Source: an uncultured Prevotella sp. (GTDB lineage Bacteria > Bacteroidota > Bacteroidia > Bacteroidales > Bacteroidaceae). Taken from it: a DNA stretch of 53,012 nt. The stretch covers positions 1 to 53,012 of the forward strand of contig UQTI01000011.1 of assembly GCA_900543975.1 (NCBI GenBank), given 5' to 3'. Positions 6,791 to 15,922 of this stretch are shown in pieces; the first letter of the stretch is position 1, and every line of letters starts with the position of its first letter. Both the position numbers and the translations under genes were made by a program. The notes beneath the pieces were generated by a model that worked only from the letters and a program-made list of their open reading frames with translations, was not told where the DNA came from and made no database searches.

Positions 6791-9481
6791 ATGAAAGACA
6801 ATGTGAGCTTCGACCCCTGTCAGCAAGAGGTGATAGAGGCCAGAGGAGGATGGCACCTGGTGCTCGCTCCTCCGGGCTGCGGAAAGACGCAGATCCTGAC
6901 CGAACGCATACGCCGTGCCCACAGCGAGGGGGTGGCTTATGCCGACATGCTGTGTCTGACCTTCACCAACCGCGCGGCACGGGGTATGAGTGAGCGCCTG
7001 GCAAGCACCATCGAAGACGAGGGGGTAAAGGAGGTGTATGTGGGCAACCTGCACAGGTTCTGCTCGCGCTTCCTTTTTGAAAACAACCTCGTTACAGCCG
7101 ACACGTCCATCATCGACGACGACGATGCCGTGAGCATTCTCGCACGCTTCACAGGCGACGACGAGATGGTTGTGGCTGCCGACTATAAACAACGCCGCGG
7201 CTACATGGAGGTCGTGCAGGTGGGGGCGCTCATGCACCAGATCGCCCATGGCCATCCGCGCGGGTTGCGCCTGCACCCCGACTGTCTGCAAGCCGACGAT
7301 GTGAGGGCGCTGAGGCTGTTGTGCGAGATGCAGAAGGTGGAGCTCACGCCCGCCGCCATGCTCGACATCTATGCCCACACCGATGCCTACAGAACCCTGG
7401 CCGGAGGCAGCTCTGCCGACTTTGGCGAGAGGACCGTTGTGGGCAGGACGCTGAGAAAGTTGTCGCTGGCGTGGGAGTATGAGCAATATAAGGCGAAGAA
7501 CCATCTGCTCGACTTTGAAGACCTCTTGCTCATGGTCTACGACGTGCTTGCCGGCACAGGCCCTGACACCGCGGCCTTCAAGCGCTATCCGTGGATCCAG
7601 GTTGACGAGGTGCAAGACCTTAACCCGTTGCAGATAGCCCTTGTGGAGCTGCTGGCAACCGACCCTGCCGACACCGTGATGTTGCTCGGCGACGAGCAAC
7701 AGGCCATCTTCTCGTTCATGGGGGCAAAACTGAGCACGCTCGAACAGCTGAAGGAGCGTTGCCGCGGACGTGTGCACCACCTCGACGTGAACCACCGCTC
7801 GCGCCGCTATCTGCTCAACGTCTTCAACACCTATGCCGAGGAGGTGCTGCACATTGACCCCGACCTCCTGCCCAAGGCCGACAACGACCAGCAGGCTGCG
7901 GAGGGCGACCTCACGATGCTGCAAAGCGAGACCGTGGCCAGCGAGCTGGCAGATGTGGCGCGCCGCGTGAAGCAGCTGCTTGAGGCATCGCCAACCGACA
8001 CGACAGCCGTGGTGGTGTCTTCAAACAGCGATGCCGACGACGTGGCAACAGCGTTGAGAGAAGCTCACATTCCGCATTTCAAGGTGTCGGGTGCCGACCT
8101 CTTTGCGCAGCCTGGCATGAAGCTGCTGCTGGCGCACCTTAACGTGCTGGCACGCCCCAACGACTTCCTGTCGTGGGCCCGGCTGCTTAGCGGCCTGCAT
8201 GTGTTTGAGCAGAGTTTTGCGGCACGCAATTTCGTGAGAGCCTCGCTCAACCTCGCCATCCTGCCCGCCGACCATCTGCGCTCAGACGGCGGCACCTATG
8301 TGAACGACTTCATGACGGCCTGCGGGGAGGGCGAGCTGGTGGTGTTTGACACCGAGACAACGGGGCTCGACGTGTTCCATGACGACATTGTGCAGATCGC
8401 CGCCGTGAAGATGAACAACGGGCAGATTGTGCCCGGCTCTGCGCTCTCGCTCTTCATAAGGACGGAGCGGCCCATACCCGAGAAGCTGGGCGACATAGAC
8501 AACCCCATCATTGAGGAGCTGAAGCACCACGAGCTGCTGGAGCCTGCCGAGGCGCTACGGAGGTTTGTCGACTATGTGGGGGCGGGACCGCTCCTCGGCC
8601 ACAATGCCGACTACGACTATCATATTCTTGACCACAACCTGCGCCGCTACTGTCCTGAGATACAGCTCAGCAGCAGGTGCCCCGTGTGTTTCGACTCGCT
8701 CCGGCTCATACGCCTGCTGGAGCCCGACCTTAAGGTCTACAAGCTCAAGGCGCTTCTCGCGGCGCTCGGTCTGGAGGGCGAAAACTCGCACCTTGCCGAC
8801 GAGGATGTGAACGCCACCTGTTCGCTCGTGGCCTACTGCATGGCGAAGGCGCTGCCGCTGCTGCCACGTCAGCGGGCTTTTCTGAAGGAAGACCGCGTGG
8901 TGAGGCGGGCAAGGGTGCTGAGGGCGCGTTATGCCGACAGCTATGACGAGGCCCGACGGCGGCTCTATGAGCAGAGGCCCGAGGGCGAGACACCGGCGAT
9001 GGTGGACGAGCTGCAACGCTTCTACAAGCTTATAACCGCCGAACATCATGTCGAGGAGGTGGAGGGGCTGCGTTATGTGCTCAACCATCTTGCCGCCGAC
9101 GTGATCGTGACGGGTGAAGAACCGTCGCTCGCGGAGCAGCTGGCGAACCACATCATGGAGCTGAACACCATGAAGGAGGCCGACCTGTGCAACAGCAGGG
9201 CCATGACGGAGCGCGTGTTTGTGAGCACCGTGCACAAAGCCAAGGGGCTGGAGTTTGACAACGTCATCGTGTTTGACGCTGTTGACGGACGCTGGCCCAA
9301 CTTCTACTCGCAGAACAACCCCGCAAGTCTGGCTGAGGACGCACGCAAGTTTTATGTGGCCATTACGCGTGCCACACGCCGACTGGTCATTGCGTGGAGC
9401 CGGAACAAGACGTCTTACAACGGCAACGCGCGCCCGCAAAGCCTGACGCGCTTCATGACGCCGCTGCTGAAGATGTTTTAG
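6791..9481 (+). CDS. UvrD/Rep-type helicase with inserted DnaQ-like exonuclease
   Basis: An 896-residue DNA repair-type enzyme. Superfamily 1A helicase motifs: APPGCGKT (26-33, Walker A), TFTNRAARGM (Ia), QVDEVQDLNP (Walker B D272-E273), LLGDEQQAIFSFMGA (III), STVHKAKGLEF (812-822, V) and KFYVAITRATRRL (853-865, VI). Between motif IV and motif V sits a complete DEDDh 3'-5' exonuclease (about 513-690): FDTETTGLD (D520, E522), HNADYD (D607) and HLADED (H667, D672). One chain can therefore in principle unwind DNA and degrade 3' ends, as in end resection or mismatch processing. All catalytic residues are present. It starts 29 bases after the CBM9-like gene, and its stop codon overlaps that of the convergent MATE gene. 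Confidence 0.93.
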   Translation: MKDNVSFDPCQQEVIEARGGWHLVLAPPGCGKTQILTERIRRAHSEGVAYADMLCLTFTNRAARGMSERLASTIEDEGVKEVYVGNLHRFCSRFLFENNLVTADTSIIDDDDAVSILARFTGDDEMVVAADYKQRRGYMEVVQVGALMHQIAHGHPRGLRLHPDCLQADDVRALRLLCEMQKVELTPAAMLDIYAHTDAYRTLAGGSSADFGERTVVGRTLRKLSLAWEYEQYKAKNHLLDFEDLLLMVYDVLAGTGPDTAAFKRYPWIQVDEVQDLNPLQIALVELLATDPADTVMLLGDEQQAIFSFMGAKLSTLEQLKERCRGRVHHLDVNHRSRRYLLNVFNTYAEEVLHIDPDLLPKADNDQQAAEGDLTMLQSETVASELADVARRVKQLLEASPTDTTAVVVSSNSDADDVATALREAHIPHFKVSGADLFAQPGMKLLLAHLNVLARPNDFLSWARLLSGLHVFEQSFAARNFVRASLNLAILPADHLRSDGGTYVNDFMTACGEGELVVFDTETTGLDVFHDDIVQIAAVKMNNGQIVPGSALSLFIRTERPIPEKLGDIDNPIIEELKHHELLEPAEALRRFVDYVGAGPLLGHNADYDYHILDHNLRRYCPEIQLSSRCPVCFDSLRLIRLLEPDLKVYKLKALLAALGLEGENSHLADEDVNATCSLVAYCMAKALPLLPRQRAFLKEDRVVRRARVLRARYADSYDEARRRLYEQRPEGETPAMVDELQRFYKLITAEHHVEEVEGLRYVLNHLAADVIVTGEEPSLAEQLANHIMELNTMKEADLCNSRAMTERVFVSTVHKAKGLEFDNVIVFDAVDGRWPNFYSQNNPASLAEDARKFYVAITRATRRLVIAWSRNKTSYNGNARPQSLTRFMTPLLKMF

Positions 9482-10776
9482 TGACGCTTAAAGAGAAAGG
9501 TCTGCACGATGCCCCTTGCTGCCAGATAGCAGATGAAGGCCATCCACAGGCCGTGGTTGTGGAGGGCAGGGGCGGCAGCAAAAAAGACGGCGAAGAAGAG
9601 CACGCCGGCCACCGCCGAGGACAGGAGCATGGCGCGTGTGGAGGTGGTGCCTATGAACACGCCATCCCACACGAAGGCAGCCACGCCGGCCACGGGTATG
9701 GCCACCGCCCAGGGCAGATACTGGGCTGCGGCGGCAAGCACAGGAGCGTCGTCGGTGAGGAGCGACAGGAAGGTGTTGCCCCCGAGGGCGTAGACGGCGG
9801 TGTAGGCCGTGGTGAGGATGGCTCCCCACACGAACAGGCGGCGCACCGTGGCGTGAAAGCCCGTGCGGTCGCCAGCGCCAGCATACTTGCCGCAGAGAGC
9901 CTCGCCGGCATAGGCAAAGCCGTCCATGACGTAAGAGAAGAGCGTGAAGAGCTGCATGAGCAGGGTGTTGACGGCAAGCACAACGGTGCCTTGCGTCGCT
10001 CCTGCCGACACGAAGAACAGGTTCACGGCAACGAGAAACAGGGTGCGGAGGAAGATGTCGCGGTTGACGTTGAAGAACCGCATGAGAGCCTCGCCCCGTG
10101 TGACAGCCCTGAACGACAGAGACCGGAGCAAGCCGCGGTGCTTGAGGCAGGCATAGGAGGCAGCAACCAGCAGTCCGCCCCATTGAGCTATGAGCGTGCC
10201 CGTGGCCACGCCGTCAATCTTCATCCCCAGTCCATAGACCAGGACGAGACTCGCCACGATGTTCACAATGTTCTGCACGATGCTTACCGTCATGGTTATG
10301 CGCGTGTTCTGCAGGCCGATGAACCACCCCGTGAAGGCGTAGAGGCAGAGCATGGCGGGAGCGCCCCACACGCAGATCTGAAAATAGGTCCTGACGAGAG
10401 GCTGCAACGACGGCTCCACGCCCATGACGCTTATGGCCAGGGCGAGCAGGGGGCGCTGAAGTACGAGTACGGCGAGCGCCACGGCAAGCGCCACGCACAG
10501 GCCGCGCATGAGAAGAAGCATGGTCTCGGCGCTGTCGCCACGGCCGTAGGCTTGCGCCGTCATGCCGCTTGTGCCCATGCGCAGGAAGCCGAACACCCAA
10601 TAGATGACGTTGAACAGCATGCTGCCAACGGCAATGGCGGCTATGTAGGCGGCGTTGCCGAGGTGGCCTGTTATCGCCACGTCAACCAGTCCGAGCAACG
10701 GCACCGTGATGTTGGCCACTATTGCGGGAAGGGCAATGTTCAGAATTTCCTTGTCTTTGTTTTTCAGCAATTTCAT
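9478..10776 (-). CDS. MATE family efflux transporter
   Basis: A 432-residue multi-pass membrane protein of the MATE/DinF type, which exports drugs or metabolites in exchange for H+ or Na+. The N-terminus (ILNIALPAIVANITVPLLGLVDVAITGHLGN) is the classic first-helix signature. Two six-helix halves follow, with the second-half counterpart near FRAVTRGEALMRFFNVNRDI. Twelve membrane segments fit the length. The stop codon overlaps the helicase stop on the other strand (9478-9481), leaving no room for a separate terminator. A -7 box lies at 10899-10906, giving a leader of about 120 bases with a bulged hairpin (CCCTCGCTCT paired with AGAGCAAGAGGG). Substrate unknown. Confidence 0.92.
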   Translation of the reverse strand: MKLLKNKDKEILNIALPAIVANITVPLLGLVDVAITGHLGNAAYIAAIAVGSMLFNVIYWVFGFLRMGTSGMTAQAYGRGDSAETMLLLMRGLCVALAVALAVLVLQRPLLALAISVMGVEPSLQPLVRTYFQICVWGAPAMLCLYAFTGWFIGLQNTRITMTVSIVQNIVNIVASLVLVYGLGMKIDGVATGTLIAQWGGLLVAASYACLKHRGLLRSLSFRAVTRGEALMRFFNVNRDIFLRTLFLVAVNLFFVSAGATQGTVVLAVNTLLMQLFTLFSYVMDGFAYAGEALCGKYAGAGDRTGFHATVRRLFVWGAILTTAYTAVYALGGNTFLSLLTDDAPVLAAAAQYLPWAVAIPVAGVAAFVWDGVFIGTTSTRAMLLSSAVAGVLFFAVFFAAAPALHNHGLWMAFICYLAARGIVQTFLFKRH

Positions 10777-10898
10777 TTTGAGGGTTTTTATCTGTCATCG
10801 CCCTCGCTCTCTACTTTGTCGCTTTGACAGAGCAAGAGGGGGACGAACAATGTCAAAAACATATATGTGCGAGGGGGCCTGTAAATCTTAATTGTGTG

Positions 10899-10906
10899 CA
10901 AAGGTA
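10899..10906 (-). promoter_or_regulatory. -7 element upstream of the MATE gene
   Basis: The minus strand reads TACCTTTG, a perfect TAnnTTTG. No clear -33 TTTG is seen at the expected distance. The inferred start is near 10893. Confidence 0.5.
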
Positions 10907-10924
10907 CCATTAATTTCAAAAAAA

Positions 10925-11009
10925 ATAGAGACAACGGAGACAATTCTTGTTTTGCCGATTTAAAGAAAACGGCATTTTAAGAATTGTCCCTATTGTCTCT
11001 ATTGTCTTT
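10925..11009 (-). terminator. Dispersed-repeat hairpin downstream of clpB
   Basis: Two 24-base arms (10925-10948 and 10979-11002) are inverted repeats with three mismatches. They enclose a smaller TGCCG...CGGCA stem. The right arm is part of the 28-bp dispersed repeat found at 3946 and 25882. It lies 86 bases past the clpB stop and upstream of the MATE promoter, so it probably insulates the two minus-strand genes. Confidence 0.6.
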
Positions 11010-11094
11010 TTAAAAAACTCAAGAAGCCTGTGCCCCATTTGTCTTTAGCAAAGTCCGCCAGGGCCTATGTGCTCCATTGTCTTTTCTTCTTTTC

Positions 11095-13683
11095 TTAGTT
11101 TCTGAACACCAGCTTGTTGTCGGCGGCATCGATGGTGATGGGTTTCTCGCGGCTCACCTCGTCAGAGAGAATCTTCTTGGAGAGGTCGTTGAGCACCATG
11201 CGCTGGATGGCACGCTTCACAGGACGGGCACCAAACTCGGGGTCGAAGCCCTCATCGGCAAGCAGACTGATGGCGGCGGGAGACACGTTGAGCGTGAAGC
11301 CTTGCGGTTCAAGCATCTTCTTCACGGCGTTCATCTGGAGCGTCACAACCTGGGCAATCTCTGGCTTGGTGAGCGGCAGGAACATGATGGTCTCGTCGAT
11401 GCGGTTGAGAAACTCAGGGCGTATGGTCTTCTTCAGCATGTCCATGACCTTGGTCTTGGTGTCGGCAATGACATGGTCGCGGTTGTCGGGCGTCATGCCT
11501 GCAAACTGGGCCTGTATGTACTGGCTTCCGAGGTTAGAGGTCATGATGATGATGGTGTTCTTGAAGTTGACGGTGCGACCCTTGTTGTCGGTCAGACGGC
11601 CGTCGTCGAGCACCTGAAGCAAGATGTTGAACACGTCGGGGTGAGCCTTCTCTATCTCGTCGAAGAGCACCACCGAGTAGGGTTTGCGGCGCACAGCCTC
11701 GGTGAGCTGTCCACCCTCATCGTAGCCGACGTATCCTGGAGGTGCACCGATAAGACGGCTGACGCTGAACTTTTCCTGATATTCGCTCATGTCGATGCGC
11801 GTCATCATGGTCTCGTCGTTGAACAGATACTCGGCCAACGCCTTTGCCAGCTCTGTTTTGCCCACACCCGTGGTGCCGAGGAAGATGAACGAAGCGATAG
11901 GACGCTTCGGGTCCTGCAGTCCGGCACGGGAGCGGCGCACGGCATCGCTCACAGCCTTTATGGCCTCGTCCTGGCCAATGACGCGCTTGTGGAGCTCCTC
12001 CTCCAGGTGCAGCAGCTTCTCGCGCTCGCTCTGCATCATTCGGGTTACAGGTATTCCGGTCCAGCGGCTCACCACCTCGGCAATGTCGTCGGCGGTGACC
12101 TCCTCGCGGATCATGGCGTTGCCGCCCTGCGTGTTGCGCAGCTGGGCCTGAATGTCCTTGATGTCTTGTTCGAGAGCCTGCAGCTTGCCGTAGCGTATCT
12201 CAGCCACGCGCTCATAGTTGCCTTCGCGTTCAGCCCGCTCAGCCTCAAACTTGAGTTGCTCCATCTGCTGCTTGTCTTGCTGAATTTTGTTCACCAGCCC
12301 CTTCTCGCTCTCCCATTTTGCACGGAACGACTTCTCCTGGTCCTTCAGTTCGGCAATGTCCTTGTCGAGCTGTGCAATCTTGTCGGCATCGTTCTCGCGT
12401 TTTATGGCTTCGCGTTCGATCTCGAGCTGTTTGAGCTTACGCGTGATCTCGTCGAGCTCCTCAGGCACCGAGTCGCGCTCCATGCGCAGCTTGGCAGCCG
12501 CCTCGTCCATGAGGTCTATGGCCTTGTCGGGGAGGAAGCGGTCAGAGATGTAACGCTCCGACAGCTTCACGGCAGCAATGCAGGCATCGTCCTGGATACG
12601 CACCTTGTGGTGGTTCTCGTAGCGCTCCTTCAAGCCACGCAAGATAGAGATGGCCGACAGCTCGTCGGGCTCGTCGACCATGACGGTCTGGAACCGGCGC
12701 TCCAGGGCTTTGTCTTTCTCGAAATATTTCTGATACTCGTTGAGCGTTGTTGCGCCGATGGAACGCAGCTCGCCACGCGCCAACGCCGGTTTGAGGATGT
12801 TGGCAGCGTCCATTGCTCCCTCGCCGCCTCCTGCACCCACGAGGGTGTGGATCTCGTCGATGAAGAGAATGATGTTGCCGTTGCTGTTGGTCACCTCCTT
12901 GATGACACTCTTCAGACGCTCCTCAAACTCGCCTTTATATTTGGCACCTGCAACCAGGGCACCCATGTCGAGCGAGTAGAGCTGCTTGTCCTTAAGGTTC
13001 TCAGGCACGTCGCCCCTCACTATGCGCTCGGCGAGACCTTCAACGATGGCTGTCTTGCCTGTGCCCGGCTCGCCAATGAGGATCGGGTTGTTCTTTGTGC
13101 GGCGCGACAGGATCTGCAGAACGCGGCGAATCTCCTCGTCACGGCCAATCACAGGGTCGAGCTTGCCTTGGCGGGCTTCCTCAACGAGGTTCTTGGCATA
13201 TTTGGACAGGCTCTGATAGTTTTCGTCGCCCGACTGCGACTGCACCTTCTGTCCTTGGCGCAGCTCCTGAATGGCCTTAACGGTCTCGGCCTCTGTCATT
13301 CCTGCATCCTTCAAGATGCGGCTTGCTGTGGAGCTCACCTGTAGAAGGGCGAGGAGCAGAGGCTCGACGCTTGTAAACTCGTCGCCGTTTTTCTGGGCGA
13401 AGTCTTGAGCGCGTTGCAGCACCGTGTTGGCATCGTTGGAGAGATAAGGCTGTCCGCCCTGCACGCGTGGCAAGCGCTTGATCTCGCTGTCTACCACCAT
13501 CTCTATCTGACTGGCATTGGCTCCGAGCTTCTGGAATATGTAACCTGCCACATCCTTGGCCTTCACCATCACACCCTTCAGAAGGTGTACTGGCTCAATA
13601 GACTGCTGTCCGTTCTGCTGTGCGGTGTTCACAGCCTCCTGAACGGCTTCCTGAGCTTTGATTGTGAATTTGTCAAATGTCAT
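11095..13683 (-). CDS. clpB: ATP-dependent disaggregase ClpB
   Basis: An 862-residue Hsp100 chaperone, full length for the family. With DnaK/DnaJ/GrpE it threads and refolds aggregated proteins in the cytosol. In order: a double Clp-N domain (1-145, MTFDKFTIKAQEAVQEA); AAA+ module 1 with Walker A GEPGTGKT (204-211) and Walker B ILFIDEIHTL; a long middle coiled coil (about 400-525, rich in E/K/R/Q); AAA+ module 2 with Walker A GTTGVGKT and Walker B VVLFDEIEKAHPDV; and the small C-terminal D2 domain. The aromatic pore-loop motif KYKGEFEERL is intact. It is monocistronic, with a possible operator at 13819-13849 upstream and a hairpin at 10925 downstream. Confidence 0.98.
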   Translation of the reverse strand: MTFDKFTIKAQEAVQEAVNTAQQNGQQSIEPVHLLKGVMVKAKDVAGYIFQKLGANASQIEMVVDSEIKRLPRVQGGQPYLSNDANTVLQRAQDFAQKNGDEFTSVEPLLLALLQVSSTASRILKDAGMTEAETVKAIQELRQGQKVQSQSGDENYQSLSKYAKNLVEEARQGKLDPVIGRDEEIRRVLQILSRRTKNNPILIGEPGTGKTAIVEGLAERIVRGDVPENLKDKQLYSLDMGALVAGAKYKGEFEERLKSVIKEVTNSNGNIILFIDEIHTLVGAGGGEGAMDAANILKPALARGELRSIGATTLNEYQKYFEKDKALERRFQTVMVDEPDELSAISILRGLKERYENHHKVRIQDDACIAAVKLSERYISDRFLPDKAIDLMDEAAAKLRMERDSVPEELDEITRKLKQLEIEREAIKRENDADKIAQLDKDIAELKDQEKSFRAKWESEKGLVNKIQQDKQQMEQLKFEAERAEREGNYERVAEIRYGKLQALEQDIKDIQAQLRNTQGGNAMIREEVTADDIAEVVSRWTGIPVTRMMQSEREKLLHLEEELHKRVIGQDEAIKAVSDAVRRSRAGLQDPKRPIASFIFLGTTGVGKTELAKALAEYLFNDETMMTRIDMSEYQEKFSVSRLIGAPPGYVGYDEGGQLTEAVRRKPYSVVLFDEIEKAHPDVFNILLQVLDDGRLTDNKGRTVNFKNTIIIMTSNLGSQYIQAQFAGMTPDNRDHVIADTKTKVMDMLKKTIRPEFLNRIDETIMFLPLTKPEIAQVVTLQMNAVKKMLEPQGFTLNVSPAAISLLADEGFDPEFGARPVKRAIQRMVLNDLSKKILSDEVSREKPITIDAADNKLVFRN

Positions 13684-13818
13684 ATTTTAATCTCCTTTCT
13701 TGTGTTTTGTTTTCTAATTGTTGTTTCTGTTTCTTCTTGAAACGTTGTTTCTGTTTCAATTCTTTGTTTCCGTTTCACAATAATTTTTTCACAAACTACA
13801 TGCCTTGGAATAATTTAA

Positions 13819-13849
13819 TGACAAATTGTCGGTTATTGGTGACAAATTG
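13819..13849. promoter_or_regulatory. Paired TGACAAATTG operator-like repeat upstream of clpB
   Basis: TGACAAATTG occurs at 13819-13828 and again at 13840-13849, exactly 21 bases (two helical turns) apart. The first copy is embedded in the palindrome GACAA-A-TTGTC; the second runs into TTGACAATT. It lies about 140-170 bases upstream of clpB. I found no CIRCE element and no clear TAnnTTTG here, so this is a candidate heat-shock regulator site. The rest of 13684-13944 shows only pyrimidine-rich simple sequence. Confidence 0.4.
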
Positions 13850-13944
13850 ACAATTAAGATATTGCGCTCAAGAAATTAGACTGCTTTTATTTGATTTATA
13901 ATCAGATGGTTATGAGCTGTTGATTGCTTCTGCCTGTTTTTGCT

Positions 13945-14099
13945 CTTTTCTATCTGATTTAATCTTTTCTCTCTGTTTTTATCTTTTTCTATCTGATTTA
14001 ATCTTTTCTATCTGATTTAATCTTTTCTCTCTGTTTTAATCTTTTTCTTTCTGATTTTATCTTTTCTTTCTGATTTAATCTTTTTCTTTCTGTTTTCTT
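13945..14099 (-). repeat. Eight-unit tandem array overlapping a gene's stop codon
   Basis: Eight units of 19-20 bases run in tandem. On the minus strand the unit reads CAGAAAGAAAAAGATTAAAT. The first coding-side unit encodes the last residues of the adjacent membrane protein (Q-K-E-K-D) plus its TAA stop, so the array is a tandem amplification of the gene's end including its stop codon. Unit variation is small (AAA/GAG/TAG at one codon position, 4 or 5 A's). Confidence 0.85.
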
Positions 14100-15832
14100 T
14101 CCCCATTGTCCGTCTCAGGCTTCCAAAGTGTGAAGCGTCCGTCTGTCCACACAGCCTTGTAGGGGCTTATGGTCTTCAGGCAATTTAAGACAAACAGGTT
14201 CTTCTCGTTTTGGGCTTCTGCGTCGGCGAGATAATAGGGCAAGCGGTGGGTGTGGTTGAAGGCGAAACGTATGTAACGCTCGTTCATGGCATCAGCAGAG
14301 AACACGGTAGAGAAGACAGCGTAAGGACGGCAGCCCAAGAGGGAGATGGCTGTCAGGGAACCATCGCTTATGAGGTAGGAGCCGTCGGGCAGAAGCGGCT
14401 TGACATGCTTGATCAGATGGTTGTGGGTGTCGGCGTTTTCCTTCGTTGTCATGATAGGGCCCGTGAGCTTGCTGTCGACGGTGTGTAGACAGGCGGGTCT
14501 ATTGCCGTCTTCCATCATTGGGCGGAAGATGTTGGTGTAGACCATGCCCATGCAGACGGCTACGAAGGCAAGACGCAACGCTCGTGGATAGGCCAAGCTG
14601 GCGTTGCTGCTGCTAAGGCTGTTGTTGCTGCTGGCGTTGCTGTTGCTGCTGGCGTTGCTGCTAAGCGTGGCCAACAGTTTTCGTCCTTGTTGGTCGAAGG
14701 CGTAGAGGGCCAATGGGAGGGAGAGCAGGCATGTGCCTTTGCAGGCGAAGGCCGGTCCTGCGTTGCTGCCGAGCGGTTCGAGCAAGGGCAGACAGAGACA
14801 GAGGGCAAAGAAATGTTTCAAGGCAGGAGAGGCGTCTTTGCTGGCCAGGCACAGGGCGAAGCCGAAGAAACTGATGCCAATGGTTATGCTTGACGGGTGT
14901 TCCCAAAAATAGATGCAGACCATGGTGAGGCAGAACAGGAAGGCGAGGATGCCTGTGCGCACGAGTCGTGTGAGGCTACTGTAGGCAAGCCACATGAAGG
15001 CGGTGACGACGAGAATGACGGATGTGGCTGAAATCTCGGTCTTGTGAATCTCGTAGAAACAGATGAGGATGGCCTTCATGTTGTGGGCATCGGCACTATT
15101 GCCCCCAATGTGGATTATGCTTTGGAGGGTGAACGCCATTATGTCGCCGTAGCCTGTGGCGATGATGAGCAGGTATGTCAGGGCAAAGCCCACGACCCAT
15201 CCTGCGGCGAAGGTGAGCGCCTGAAGGCGGAACGGGTGGACACCCCAAGGCACGAGGCGTCCCATGAGCCAGGCAGCGAGTGGGAAGACCACGAACGCAA
15301 GATTGGTGATGCGGAAGAAGAACGCCAGAGCTATGAGAAAGCCTGAGATGGCAATGTAGAGCAGGCTCGACGACTGACCCTTGTGGTAAGACAGCAGGGC
15401 TGCCATGAACAGCAAGGCGGTGTAGTCGTTATAGGTCATCTCGGTGTAGGCTCCAAAGATGGAGAGCACGGTGAGCGCAAGGCCCGCAATGACGTATCGG
15501 CGTGGGACGTAGCGTTTGCAGCTGATGTAGGCAACCGTCTGCATTATGACACTAAACACGAGAAACATCAGGCGCATGGCAAGGAAACTGTCTGCATGAA
15601 ACAGACGGAGAATGCACGACGACACGGTGAACGACAGGAGCCATTGGCCGAGAAACACCGAAGGGTAGGGGTCGGAGGCAATGTGCTCGTAGCCCGACAT
15701 GTACATTCCGATGTCGAGGAAGGAGAGCCCCTGAAACATCTGTGCTCCAAGGTAGAGGGTAGAGACACACAGGTAGATGATGAAGGGTAGGTCTTCTCTG
15801 CAGCAGTTGGGTTTGTGGTTGGGTTCTGACAT
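14075..15832 (-). CDS. Multi-pass membrane protein, GT-C glycosyltransferase-like
   Basis: A protein of 585 residues with about eleven to thirteen hydrophobic segments in the first 430 residues, then a soluble C-terminal domain of about 150. The layout (many helices, acidic residues in the first loop such as FLDIGMYMSGYEHIASDP, then a C-terminal extracytoplasmic domain) resembles GT-C type lipid-linked glycosyltransferases, but I cannot place it in a named family. A low-complexity Ser/Asn/Ala segment (SSNASSNSNASSNN) sits before the last membrane helix and is encoded by GCTGGCGTTGCTG-like repeats (about 14598-14670). I use the internal ATG at 15832: the upstream frame begins with TTG and overlaps the neighbouring gene. 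It follows the FabK-like gene by 61 bases, so probably one operon. Confidence 0.7.
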   Translation of the reverse strand: MSEPNHKPNCCREDLPFIIYLCVSTLYLGAQMFQGLSFLDIGMYMSGYEHIASDPYPSVFLGQWLLSFTVSSCILRLFHADSFLAMRLMFLVFSVIMQTVAYISCKRYVPRRYVIAGLALTVLSIFGAYTEMTYNDYTALLFMAALLSYHKGQSSSLLYIAISGFLIALAFFFRITNLAFVVFPLAAWLMGRLVPWGVHPFRLQALTFAAGWVVGFALTYLLIIATGYGDIMAFTLQSIIHIGGNSADAHNMKAILICFYEIHKTEISATSVILVVTAFMWLAYSSLTRLVRTGILAFLFCLTMVCIYFWEHPSSITIGISFFGFALCLASKDASPALKHFFALCLCLPLLEPLGSNAGPAFACKGTCLLSLPLALYAFDQQGRKLLATLSSNASSNSNASSNNSLSSSNASLAYPRALRLAFVAVCMGMVYTNIFRPMMEDGNRPACLHTVDSKLTGPIMTTKENADTHNHLIKHVKPLLPDGSYLISDGSLTAISLLGCRPYAVFSTVFSADAMNERYIRFAFNHTHRLPYYLADAEAQNEKNLFVLNCLKTISPYKAVWTDGRFTLWKPETDNGERKQKEKD

Positions 15833-15872
15833 GTGACAAGGTCTTTTTGATAATAAACGTTTATGAAGGGTA

Positions 15873-15922
15873 GGCAAGGAGCGCCTTGCTCTTTTAGAGA
15901 AGCTCGGCAAGGAGCGCCTTGC
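15873..15922 (-). repeat. Duplicated gene end around the FabK-like stop codon
   Basis: The 17-base segment GCAAGGCGCTCCTTGCC occurs at 15906-15922 (coding) and 15873-15889 (after the stop), 33 bases apart. The first copy encodes K-A-L-L-A near the C-terminus, and the TAA stop lies between the copies. Each copy can also fold on its own: GCAAGG-CGCT-CCTTGC. Confidence 0.75.

Noticed and set aside
9394..10827. 477-codon frame opposite the MATE gene
   Set aside because: Gly/His/Glu-rich shadow of a hydrophobic membrane-protein gene; MATE motifs on the minus strand decide.
11077..13344. 755-codon open frame antisense to clpB
   Set aside because: It mirrors the clpB frame exactly, has no family resemblance and is His/Leu/Val-rich as expected from complementary codons. 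clpB itself is unmistakable.
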